DNA of 45,512 nt. Source: an uncultured Methylobacter sp. GTDB lineage: Bacteria > Pseudomonadota > Gammaproteobacteria > Methylococcales > Methylomonadaceae. The DNA lies in NCBI GenBank assembly GCA_903832775.1, contig CAILCX010000031.1:1-45512 (forward strand), written 5' to 3'. Position 1 is the stretch's first letter, and each line of letters opens with the position of its first letter. The notes beneath the pieces were generated by a model. The model ran no database searches, was not told where the DNA came from, and was given only the letters and a program-made list of their open reading frames with translations. Shown one piece after another: positions 1 through 6,663 of the stretch. Made by a program: the position numbers and the translations under genes.

Positions 1-192
1 ATCGGCATCCGCTTCGGCTTGCTTGATCATGTCTTGTGCGGTTTTATCGGTAATCACACCTTGCTTGACCAATTGCTTGATCAGATTGGTGGTGGTATTG
101 CGCAACTTTAGCAATTCCTCCTTTTCACCCGCCTGGGTCAAGCCGGCTGCGCACATTAATGCTAAAGCCAGTAGCGGTTTTTTGTTATCCAT
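1..192 (-). CDS. Porin_5-type putative porin, N-terminal fragment
   Basis: The first 64 codons of a gene that runs off the left edge. It begins with a signal peptide (MDNKKPLLALALMCAAGLTQA) followed by a short helical stretch rich in K, E, L and Q that starts GEKEELLKLRNTT and continues to residue 64. This signal peptide plus helical pre-barrel segment resembles the start of the uncharacterised 'putative porin' family (Porin_5). The ATG at 192 is the only start upstream of the signal peptide. It lies 23 bases downstream of the TonB-like gene and is last in an exbB-exbD-tonB-like run, so a TonB-energised outer-membrane channel is a natural reading. The barrel itself is outside the window, so the family call rests on the N-terminus and context only. 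Confidence 0.55.
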   Translation of the reverse strand, partial: MDNKKPLLALALMCAAGLTQAGEKEELLKLRNTTTNLIKQLVKQGVITDKTAQDMIKQAEADAD

Positions 193-215
193 GGGTGTTT
201 CCTGAAATTGTAAGA

Positions 216-869
216 TTAAAGTCGTGATGAAATTTTAAATTTAATAGGCTGTTCCATGCCGGGAGGTGGCGCTTCGCCGGCTTTTTTAAACTTGCCTAAC
301 AGTCTTTCCAATAATTTGTCGATCTCGGGATCGTTACTGCCTTTGGCCAAATCAAAGCGCGACACGGTGCCGTCCGGATTCAGCCAAATCTTGACGATCG
401 CGGTATAACTTTTTTTACGTAATTCGTCATGCTCGGACAAAATTTCGACCAAACTGGATTTTATGGTTCCGGCATACCAGGCATTGGGGTTGCCACCACC
501 TAAAATACCTTTACCGCCTTTTCTGGCGGCCAACCCAAACGCATCCGAACCGGCTACGCCTTCAGCATCCAGACCGGTATCTCCGGCAGGTTGCTCAGCC
601 ACATCCGGCAACGGCTCGGGGTCCGGCTCCGGTTCTTCCATTTTTTGCTCCACTTTTTCCTGTTCAGGTGGTGGCGGCTCAACTTTGGGCGGTGGCGGTG
701 GAGGCGGCGGTGGTTTTAATATCGTAATCGGCTGAATTTTCTTTTCATGCTTGGGCGCTTCATTAGTGAAATTGCTGATGATTTTGACCACATAGCCAAT
801 CGCCGCAAGCAAGATCAAGCCGCCAATGATTTTAGGAATATAAACCCTGAAATGTTTGTTCATGCTCAT
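216..869 (-). CDS. TonB-like energy transducer
   Basis: A 217-residue protein with the classical TonB layout. It has a short cytoplasmic tip, one membrane anchor (about residues 10-32) and a periplasmic Pro/Glu-rich linker (about 45-95) containing nine consecutive prolines and several PEP/EP repeats. The C-terminal globular part (about 130-217, with VKIWLNPDGTV) matches the TonB/TolA C-terminal fold. It would carry proton-motive energy from an ExbB-ExbD complex to an outer-membrane partner. It sits 14 bases after exbD and just before the porin-like gene, which suggests that porin rather than a siderophore receptor is the client. The usual YP motif of the TonB C-domain is not evident, so a TolA-like role is the alternative. 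Confidence 0.82.
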   Translation of the reverse strand: MSMNKHFRVYIPKIIGGLILLAAIGYVVKIISNFTNEAPKHEKKIQPITILKPPPPPPPPPKVEPPPPEQEKVEQKMEEPEPDPEPLPDVAEQPAGDTGLDAEGVAGSDAFGLAARKGGKGILGGGNPNAWYAGTIKSSLVEILSEHDELRKKSYTAIVKIWLNPDGTVSRFDLAKGSNDPEIDKLLERLLGKFKKAGEAPPPGMEQPIKFKISSRL

Positions 870-883
870 ACGTCTGGCTAATC

Positions 884-1294
884 CTACTTAACCAGATTTT
901 GGGTCACTAAACCGACCTGGGTAATTTCCAATTTGCCGAGCAAAGCAAGAATGTCGATTACACTTTGATATTGCACGGTGGAATCACCTTTCACGACCAC
1001 TGGCAAGGCAGGATTAACGGCTTTGTATTGTTGTAAAGTCGTTTCAAGTTGTTCCATGGTCACCGGAAAAGTATCCAGAAAAATCGTGCCTTCGGCTGTT
1101 ACGGTAATAGCTTTGGTTTGCGGTTTGGACAAACTGGGTGTATTGCTGGCTTTAGGTAGATTAACCTGAACGCCCTGAACGGCAGCCGTGGTCATTAAAA
1201 TAAACACGATCAATAATACGTAAGCCAAATCCAGCATCGGCGTGACGTTGATTTCGTCATACGCCGCATTTTCTTCTTGTAATTTCATGGTCAA
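884..1294 (-). CDS. exbD: ExbD/TolR family biopolymer transporter
   Basis: A 136-residue protein, normal length for ExbD/TolR. A short cytoplasmic N-terminus (YDEINVTPMLDLAYV) contains the family motif with the conserved membrane Asp (MLD). One transmembrane helix follows (about 20-42), then a periplasmic domain ending in VDILALLGKLEITQVGLVT. ExbD pairs with ExbB to form the proton-conducting stator that powers TonB. The gene lies between the ExbB-fusion gene (58 bases upstream) and the TonB-like gene (14 bases downstream), on the same strand, so one transcript is likely. The name is used in the family sense; the client could be the neighbouring porin rather than an iron transporter. Confidence 0.9.
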   Translation of the reverse strand: MTMKLQEENAAYDEINVTPMLDLAYVLLIVFILMTTAAVQGVQVNLPKASNTPSLSKPQTKAITVTAEGTIFLDTFPVTMEQLETTLQQYKAVNPALPVVVKGDSTVQYQSVIDILALLGKLEITQVGLVTQNLVK

Positions 1295-1352
1295 ATTTCT
1301 CTAGCAGTGTTTTCTGTATTCATAGGGCGAGCAAGGTATGCCTTACCCTGAA

Positions 1353-3155
1353 TCAAGTATGTTGTTCAGCCAGTTTGGCGACAAACTCATCAACAAACAC
1401 ATGCATATCAGCGGTAATTTCTTTAATACGACCACCTAAATAGTTGTAACCAAACAAACACGGAATCGCCACAATCAAACCGGCAACTGTTGCGGTTAAT
1501 GCACCAGCAATACCCGGCGCAATCGCGTTAACGTTAACTTCACCACTTACCGCAATCGCGGCAAAAGTAATCATTACCCCGATAACCGTACCCAAGAGGC
1601 CAAGGAACGGGCCGCCGGAAATAGCAATGGTCAATAACACCATTTGTGAGTTTAATTTTTGTAATTCACGGATAACGACCGCATCCATAGTCGCTCTAAC
1701 AGCGTTCATGGCTTGAGCGGATAAAACCTGATCATTGGAACTTTCAGCTTTTTTCAAGCGACGATTCATTTCTTCAACACCAACATGATAGATGCGATAA
1801 ATGGTAGAACCGGTAAAAGCACCATGCTTGCTGGTAAACGACAATAACAAGGGTGATTCATCAAAATCATGATCACCTTCAGCTTCTTCACTGTTTAGCT
1901 TATCAATATCTTGTGTATCTAATTGACTATAAGCCTGTTCAAACTTTTTGTTTTCGCTATGTACACGATTTAACACGATGGCTTTAACAATCATCACCAT
2001 CCAACTGACCACAAACATTACGCCCAGGATACCGATAATGACCCAGCCATCTGTCGTTACATTTTTTAACGAGCCCATAATCAGGGACTCGCCACCTTCT
2101 TCACTATCTGGCGTGGTATCTTCACCGTAAGTTAACAATGCAGAAGATACGCCCTGCATTTGTGCATCAAATTTGATGGCATTGGCATCAAGCGCTACTT
2201 TATATATAGACAATTGATCCAGAGAACCGGTCAAACCACGAGCGCCAGCCGCATCTGCACCTACCGTCATTTCTGCGGACAAGTCACGTGTTGCAACACC
2301 TAATGAACCAACCGACACACCATCGACATACAATACCAAGGTACCGAAGTTTGCGATTAAAGCCAGATGATGCCAGGAACCCATCGCCAAAGGCATTGGT
2401 GCTTTGAATTCTTGTTTGGAACCGGCATCGACTTCGACATAAGGCGTTTCACCCCAAATCGATAATGTCACGCTACTGCCTGGACCTGTTCTTTGAAAAA
2501 CAACGCTATTGGTTTGTGCCTGGTCAATTTTTACCCAGGTTGAAACAGTCCAGCCGGTTTCAGCAGACATTTGAAATGAAGGTGTAGCAGGAATATGAAT
2601 AATCTGGCTACCATTAAATACGGCCGCATCGCCAATCAAACCGCCTTCACCAATAGTTGAAGTCATAACGCCGGGATTGTTGCCATAAGCGGTAACATCC
2701 TTAACGCCAGCGGCGCTGAACGGATAGCTTAATACTTGATTTACATCAAAAGCACCTTTGGCATCCTGCGCATCAACAGCAGTTTCATTTCCGTAATAAA
2801 GCCAGATAGCCGGATCGGTAGCCGTTGCAATGTCTGCTGGCAACTTGACCCAAAGCAAAGCTAATTCATTAACCACATCGAGTTTTTCAATGTAAAACTT
2901 AAGCGGTGTCGCTTCGTCAGCTGCGAGAATACGCATGTCCTTGCCCTTGTCGGCAAGATCAGCGAAAAAAGTAAAGTTTCCCGTATGTAAACGGATCAAG
3001 GCATAACCGGAAGCAGGGATAGTCATGCCATCCTGTTTCAGTTTTTGCACGTCTATTGATATTTTCTTTTTATAGCCCCAATCAGCATTCCACCAGGCAG
3101 AAGCCATAGACGGAACCAACATAAGGATCATTAACAAAAAACCACACCGCTTCAT
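1353..3155 (-). CDS. DUF2341-LamG-ExbB/TolQ fusion protein
   Basis: About 600 residues in three parts. An N-terminal signal peptide (MKRCGFLLMILMLVPSMASA) leads into a DUF2341 domain (WWNADWGYKKKISID to WLYYGNETAV) and then a LamG/concanavalin-like domain (about 140-340). A transmembrane helix at about 370-395, a cytoplasmic loop, and two C-terminal helices with GGPFLGLLGTVIGVM and GIAGALTATVAGLIVAIP form the MotA/TolQ/ExbB proton-channel domain. I chose the ATG at 3155, not the in-frame ATG at 3173: the sequence before 3155 carries GAGAG at good spacing, and the protein then begins directly with a signal peptide. Standard ExbB is about 240 residues, so the added part is a large periplasmic head. 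It probably binds glycan or a partner protein; this is inference. Confidence 0.85.
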   Translation of the reverse strand: MKRCGFLLMILMLVPSMASAWWNADWGYKKKISIDVQKLKQDGMTIPASGYALIRLHTGNFTFFADLADKGKDMRILAADEATPLKFYIEKLDVVNELALLWVKLPADIATATDPAIWLYYGNETAVDAQDAKGAFDVNQVLSYPFSAAGVKDVTAYGNNPGVMTSTIGEGGLIGDAAVFNGSQIIHIPATPSFQMSAETGWTVSTWVKIDQAQTNSVVFQRTGPGSSVTLSIWGETPYVEVDAGSKQEFKAPMPLAMGSWHHLALIANFGTLVLYVDGVSVGSLGVATRDLSAEMTVGADAAGARGLTGSLDQLSIYKVALDANAIKFDAQMQGVSSALLTYGEDTTPDSEEGGESLIMGSLKNVTTDGWVIIGILGVMFVVSWMVMIVKAIVLNRVHSENKKFEQAYSQLDTQDIDKLNSEEAEGDHDFDESPLLLSFTSKHGAFTGSTIYRIYHVGVEEMNRRLKKAESSNDQVLSAQAMNAVRATMDAVVIRELQKLNSQMVLLTIAISGGPFLGLLGTVIGVMITFAAIAVSGEVNVNAIAPGIAGALTATVAGLIVAIPCLFGYNYLGGRIKEITADMHVFVDEFVAKLAEQHT

Positions 3156-3408
3156 AATTTCTCTCAGTAGCATTTCAATTACTGAGATTATCCCAGAGCT
3201 ACATTACAAGATTATTACGTAAGCATTTATAGCAGTGCCGTTTCTATCAATTAGTTACGGCACAAGTTGAACTGACTTATTTGAGACCGAAGAGTTGTAG
3301 CGTCGCCGGATTAGATATGCAGAACACCGGTGGCATAATAACGAAGTAGCTCAGATCCTCAAAACACGACAACCCGAGCTTTATATTGTTGAAATTTTTA
3401 GCTTGCCA

Positions 3409-3771
3409 TTAACTTTTACCTGGCAACATGCCAACCGAACCGGGTTTAATGCGCTTGCAAGTTACAACTACATCCTCCAGGCGGCACTTGCTCTGGTTTT
3501 TATCAGAGCCAGAACAAGGCATACAACTTGGTTTGCCCTTATCTTTTACTTGTTCGACATGCCAACCATATCCCTGGGATTGGCAAAATGTTTTGGCGTA
3601 TCGGGTAATATTGTTTTGCTGTGATGCTCTTGAAATGGCTTCAGATTCCAAGTCACATCTTGCTGAAGGTAATGTATTGGCCATAAGGTCACGATAAATA
3701 TATTCTGTGGCCGATGCAGTGACTGAAAAAAAGGTCAATGCCATCCCTAGGAACATAATATTAAGCTTCAT
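3409..3771 (-). CDS. Small secreted cysteine-rich protein, function unknown
   Basis: I do not recognise this 120-residue protein. It starts with a clear signal peptide (MKLNIMFLGMALTFFSVTASA). The mature part is short and polar with six cysteines, including CMPC and a C-terminal VVVTCKR, which suggests disulfides in the periplasm or metal binding. A good ribosome site (GGAGAAAATC) precedes the ATG. It stands alone about 235 bases downstream of the ExbB-fusion gene start, on the same strand. Its reading frame is supported by the signal peptide and the codon pattern. It could be an envelope stress or periplasmic binding protein, but nothing here decides that. Confidence 0.6.
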   Translation of the reverse strand: MKLNIMFLGMALTFFSVTASATEYIYRDLMANTLPSARCDLESEAISRASQQNNITRYAKTFCQSQGYGWHVEQVKDKGKPSCMPCSGSDKNQSKCRLEDVVVTCKRIKPGSVGMLPGKS

Positions 3772-3893
3772 GATTTTCTCCTGATTATTTTTTATGTGTT
3801 GTTTATACCGCTATGGGTGACAAAAATTTCTGTTTACAAAATCCGATAAGTCCTGTTTCAACATTTAAATATTTGTCACTTTGATACTTGCGT

Positions 3894-4067
3894 TCAGTTC
3901 AAAACGCGAATATTCATCATGGCCGTTTCTTCCTCTAATTGCTTTTTAATCGGTGAAAACTTTTCATTCTCGCTTAGCTTTATCATTACCATGACCGCAA
4001 TTAATACAAATACCGTGCAGCCTACATACAGCCAGAATTTATCTTTTACTTGAGTTTCTTCATCCAT
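3894..4067 (-). CDS. Small single-pass membrane protein, function unknown
   Basis: 57 residues starting MDEETQVKDKFWLYVG, followed by one transmembrane helix (VFVLIAVMVMIKL) and a charged tail. The frame stays open further upstream to 4115, but the ATG at 4067 has AAGAGGTG directly before it and gives a sensible cytoplasmic N-terminus, so I prefer it. It follows another tiny membrane protein on the same strand at 4127-4348, 59 bases away, so the two may be co-transcribed. No family is recognised. Confidence 0.45.
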   Translation of the reverse strand: MDEETQVKDKFWLYVGCTVFVLIAVMVMIKLSENEKFSPIKKQLEEETAMMNIRVLN

Positions 4068-4126
4068 TTTATGCACCTCTTGTTTTATAATTATTATTGA
4101 AATATTCATTGCCAACCTATTAATTA

Positions 4127-4348
4127 TTAGATCTTTTGTTTAAACCAATAGAGAACATAGATACCAATTATCAAGGAATAGACGGCTATTGACGTTCCAA
4201 AACCATCATATTCGTTGAGTGTAGGCGAACTTACGATAGCTGTGTTTATGATGTAATTTCGGGGACTTTCATGAAACGAATCTTGAGCGTAAACAACCTC
4301 AATTAAATTTAAAAATAATAAAACTGATAAAACTTTCGTTTTTTTCAT
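4127..4348 (-). CDS. Small exported membrane protein, function unknown
   Basis: 73 residues. The start MKKTKVLSVLLFLNLIEVVYA is a good signal peptide. A polar stretch (SFHESPRNYIINTA) follows, then a C-terminal transmembrane helix (SIAVYSLIIGIYVLYWF) ending in KQKI. The frame is open to 4516 but the upstream residues are not protein-like, and the ATG at 4348 has TTAGAG in front, so this start is chosen. With a cleavable signal and a C-terminal anchor it would display a short loop in the periplasm. No homologue is recognised. Confidence 0.45.
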   Translation of the reverse strand: MKKTKVLSVLLFLNLIEVVYAQDSFHESPRNYIINTAIVSSPTLNEYDGFGTSIAVYSLIIGIYVLYWFKQKI

Positions 4349-4693
4349 GGCTGAATTCTCTAAAAGATAAAAATCTAATCGATACTGTAGCGATTTAATA
4401 AGATAGCGATTAAATATTACAATGCCTTTTATTTTTTGTATACTCTTGTTTAGAAAATTTCTCTTTATTTTATTTTCCAATACGGATTCAAATTGAATTA
4501 ATAAACTCAACCACATGATTTTTTTATTAATTTTAGATAAAATATAAACATAAGAACCACTGCTTACTGCAAACTATGCTTTAATATCAGGTAAATAGAC
4601 TAAATATTAAATGAAATTTTTTTAATCGACCAGCTATCACGCATAACAACTATTCGCTTGCAATGGCGCATTAATAACTATTTTTATGGCACT
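4349..4693. other. AT-rich divergent intergenic region
   Basis: About 345 bases between the minus-strand small membrane protein and the plus-strand MarR gene. The region is very AT-rich and must hold divergent promoters. I see no convincing long hairpin, repeat or conserved RNA motif in it. Two longer frames extend into it (minus to 4516, plus from 4658), but their extra residues look like read-through of AT-rich DNA. Confidence 0.5.
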
Positions 4694-5248
4694 ATGGAAA
4701 AAACTGACGTATTTGAGTTGATAGAACGAATGTCCTCGCTGATTCGTTCTGAGGAACGTAGAAAGTGCACGGAATTAGGACTGCAACCGGGGCATTTGCA
4801 AATAATGGATTACTTGTCTCGTTGCAATCGCTATAGCGATACTCCGGCAGCTATTGCTAATTATTTGGGCATGACACGCGGGACCATTTCCCAAACTTTG
4901 ATATTACTTGGAAAAAAAGGCTATATACAAAAAACAGCCGATGTAAACGATTTGCGTGTAGTGCATCTTAGCCTTCTTAGTGAAGGTCGAGTTATTTTGG
5001 AAAAAGCCCGTCCTACCGATTTATACAGTAAAGCCTCAGCTGTATTTCATGAAGATAATAGCGGGGATAATGTTTTTGTTAATGCGCTGACTGCACTCCA
5101 GAAAGCCAATAAGTCGCAATCATTCGGGCTTTGTCAAACGTGCAGGCATTTCACTGAAACCTCAGAGGGGTTTCTTTGTAATCTGACCAAAGAACAGCTT
5201 AGCCAAATCGATAGTGAAAAAATATGCCAAGAACATACGCTTAGTTGA
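4694..5248 (+). CDS. MarR-family regulator with C-terminal four-Cys tail
   Basis: 184 residues from the ATG at 4694; an in-frame codon at 4658 is less likely to be the start. Residues 1-105 form a MarR winged helix: a dimerisation helix, HTH around IANYLGMTRGTISQTLILL, and a wing with DVNDLRVVHLSL. After a helical stretch, the tail (143-184) carries C147, C150, C162 and C178 in the pattern CX2C-X11-C-X15-C with CRHF and ICQEH. This is a likely metal or Fe-S site, or a redox switch. The gene lies 169 bases before arsR on the same strand but has its own gap, so it is probably separate from the ars operon. Its target is unknown; it could autoregulate or act on the divergent small membrane genes. 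Confidence 0.8.
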   Translation: MEKTDVFELIERMSSLIRSEERRKCTELGLQPGHLQIMDYLSRCNRYSDTPAAIANYLGMTRGTISQTLILLGKKGYIQKTADVNDLRVVHLSLLSEGRVILEKARPTDLYSKASAVFHEDNSGDNVFVNALTALQKANKSQSFGLCQTCRHFTETSEGFLCNLTKEQLSQIDSEKICQEHTLS

Positions 5249-5382
5249 CGTTTGCGATCTATACAACCTTTACTCGTATCATTCTCTTCGTAAGTTATGC
5301 CTTGAGGCAAAGTACTCCCATTCAAAACCAATGATTAGACCGTCTCAACAGACTTCGATTATTTGACCGGCTACTAATTTCG

Positions 5383-5430
5383 TTTTCATATTTCAAATAG
5401 TGTTGTATAGTTGATGTATGGACATACAAC
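5383..5430 (+). promoter_or_regulatory. Candidate arsR promoter and operator
   Basis: Directly before and over the arsR start there are nested dyads. These are CAAATA/TAGTTG at 5394-5413, a perfect GTTGTAT (5402-5408) / ATACAAC (5424-5430), and a perfect TGTATG/CATACA with a 2-base gap at 5415-5428. A TATAGT at 5406-5411 with TTTTCA at 5383-5388 (17-base spacing) could be -10/-35. If so, transcription would begin almost at the ATG (5418), giving a leaderless or nearly leaderless message; no Shine-Dalgarno is visible before this ATG. ArsR repressors bind dyads near their own promoter, so the placement fits. Confidence 0.45.
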
Positions 5431-5756
5431 TTGCTACAAAACTTTTTGAATCACTGGCCTCTGGCATTCGTCTGGATGTGTTTCGCCTGCTGGTTAAACA
5501 GGCGCCCACCGGACTGGTCGCTGGCGAAATCGCCACATTACTGGATTTGCCACCGACCAATCTGTCATTTCATCTTAAGGCTATGACTCACGCCGGCTTG
5601 ATCAATGTTACCCAAGAGGGACGTTACCAACGTTATCGTGCCAATCTAACTGTCATGCAGGAGCTTATAGCTTACCTGACCGCCGAATGCTGTACCGGAC
5701 ACCCTGAGCAATGCTTCGATACAATTCCAGATTCAACTTGTTGCAATACCGACTGA
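5418..5756 (+). CDS. arsR: ArsR arsenite-responsive repressor
   Basis: 112 residues, normal for ArsR/SmtB winged-helix repressors. The N-terminus MDIQLATKLFESLASGIRLD and the recognition region PPTNLSFHLKAMTHAGLI are typical. The As(III) site is not the ELCVCDL helix of E. coli ArsR. Instead, cysteines cluster near the C-terminus at C91, C92 and C99 (ECCTGHPEQC), as in the Acidithiobacillus ferrooxidans type, and a further pair, C108-C109, lies close to the end. It would sit on the operator at its own start and release it on binding As(III) or Sb(III). It is first in the ars operon, 34 bases before arsC. Confidence 0.95.
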   Translation: MDIQLATKLFESLASGIRLDVFRLLVKQAPTGLVAGEIATLLDLPPTNLSFHLKAMTHAGLINVTQEGRYQRYRANLTVMQELIAYLTAECCTGHPEQCFDTIPDSTCCNTD

Positions 5757-5790
5757 TCTTTTACTTACACTTAAAATTGAGTCTCCCATT

Positions 5791-6276
5791 ATGAACGTGC
5801 TATTTCTTTGTACAGGCAACTCTTGTCGCTCTCTGATTGGCGAAGCCACTTTCAATCACCTTGCTCCAGAAGGTTGGCATGCAATCAGTGCAGGCAGCAA
5901 ACCGTTAGGTCAATTAAACAGCCGAGCCTTGGCTTTGCTTGAGCAGGAAGGAATTTCTACCGAAGGTTATTACAGTAAATCCTGGAATGATCTGCCGTTG
6001 ACACCGGATATTGTTATCAGTGTTTGCGGCAATGCAGCCAACGAAGTCTGTCCAGCTTATTTGGGTCCCGTTTTGCGCAGTCATTGGGGCGTTGATGATC
6101 CATCACATGCTGAAGGTTCTGAAGACGAAATCAAAGCAGAGTTTATAGTCGCCTATAGTATTTTGCGCCATCGCATAGAACAATTCCTGGCTTTGCCGCT
6201 TGCTGAATTAAAAAATGATCATGCTCAGCTAAAAGTTGAACTGGATCGTATCGGCACTTTATTCCCTAATTGTTAA
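5791..6276 (+). CDS. arsC: Arsenate reductase, LMW-phosphatase type
   Basis: 161 residues of the low-molecular-weight tyrosine phosphatase fold. The anion loop C7-TGNS-C12-R13-S is at the N-terminus. The partner cysteines C79 and C87 (VCGNAANEVCP) follow, as in thioredoxin-coupled ArsC of the pI258 class. The acid motif lies at GVDDPSHAEGS. It reduces arsenate to arsenite by a cysteine relay, delivering the species that ArsD/ArsA/ACR3 handle. About 25 residues beyond the core form a C-terminal helix. Glutaredoxin-type ArsC is excluded by the CX5R loop. It lies in the ars operon with arsR upstream and arsD downstream. Confidence 0.94.
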   Translation: MNVLFLCTGNSCRSLIGEATFNHLAPEGWHAISAGSKPLGQLNSRALALLEQEGISTEGYYSKSWNDLPLTPDIVISVCGNAANEVCPAYLGPVLRSHWGVDDPSHAEGSEDEIKAEFIVAYSILRHRIEQFLALPLAELKNDHAQLKVELDRIGTLFPNC

Positions 6277-6287
6277 GGAATTTTATC

Positions 6288-6644
6288 ATGACAACAATTC
6301 AAGTTTTTGACCCTGCCTTATGTTGCAGTACCGGAGTTTGCGGCGTAGACGTAGACCAGGAATTAGTCGGTTTTTCTGCCGATGTGGACTGGGCCAAGCA
6401 AAATGGCGCTGATATCCAACGCTTTAATCTGGCGCAGCAACCGATGGTGTTTGCTGAAAACGCTGTAGTAAAAAGCTTTCTGGAACGGTCCGGTGCCGAA
6501 GCTTTGCCCTTGATTCTGGTCGATGGTGATGTGGCTTTAGCCGGTCGTTATCCAAGCCGTACTGAACTGGCTCGCTGGGCATCTATTAACGTAGTAGAAG
6601 AGAAAGTCCAATCCGGATGTTGTAGCGGCAATAGTTGCAGCTAA
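6288..6644 (+). CDS. arsD: ArsD arsenite metallochaperone
   Basis: 118 residues from the ATG at 6288, which has AAGGAA about eight bases upstream; the upstream in-frame codon at 6270 overlaps arsC and is rejected. C12, C13 and C18 (LCCSTGVC) form the As(III) site that hands arsenite to ArsA. A second cluster, C111, C112 and C117 (GCCSGNSC), sits at the C-terminus. The middle has the thioredoxin-like core with ALPLILVDGDVALAGRYPSR. ArsD raises the affinity of ArsA for arsenite and weakly represses the operon. It is adjacent to arsA, as usual. Confidence 0.95.
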   Translation: MTTIQVFDPALCCSTGVCGVDVDQELVGFSADVDWAKQNGADIQRFNLAQQPMVFAENAVVKSFLERSGAEALPLILVDGDVALAGRYPSRTELARWASINVVEEKVQSGCCSGNSCS

Positions 6645-6663
6645 ACTATTTTGGATATCGGCC

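Noticed and set aside
463-735. Plus-strand Gly/Ser-rich frame opposite the TonB-like gene
   Set aside because: It is the antisense image of the proline-rich linker; no ribosome site and no independent support.
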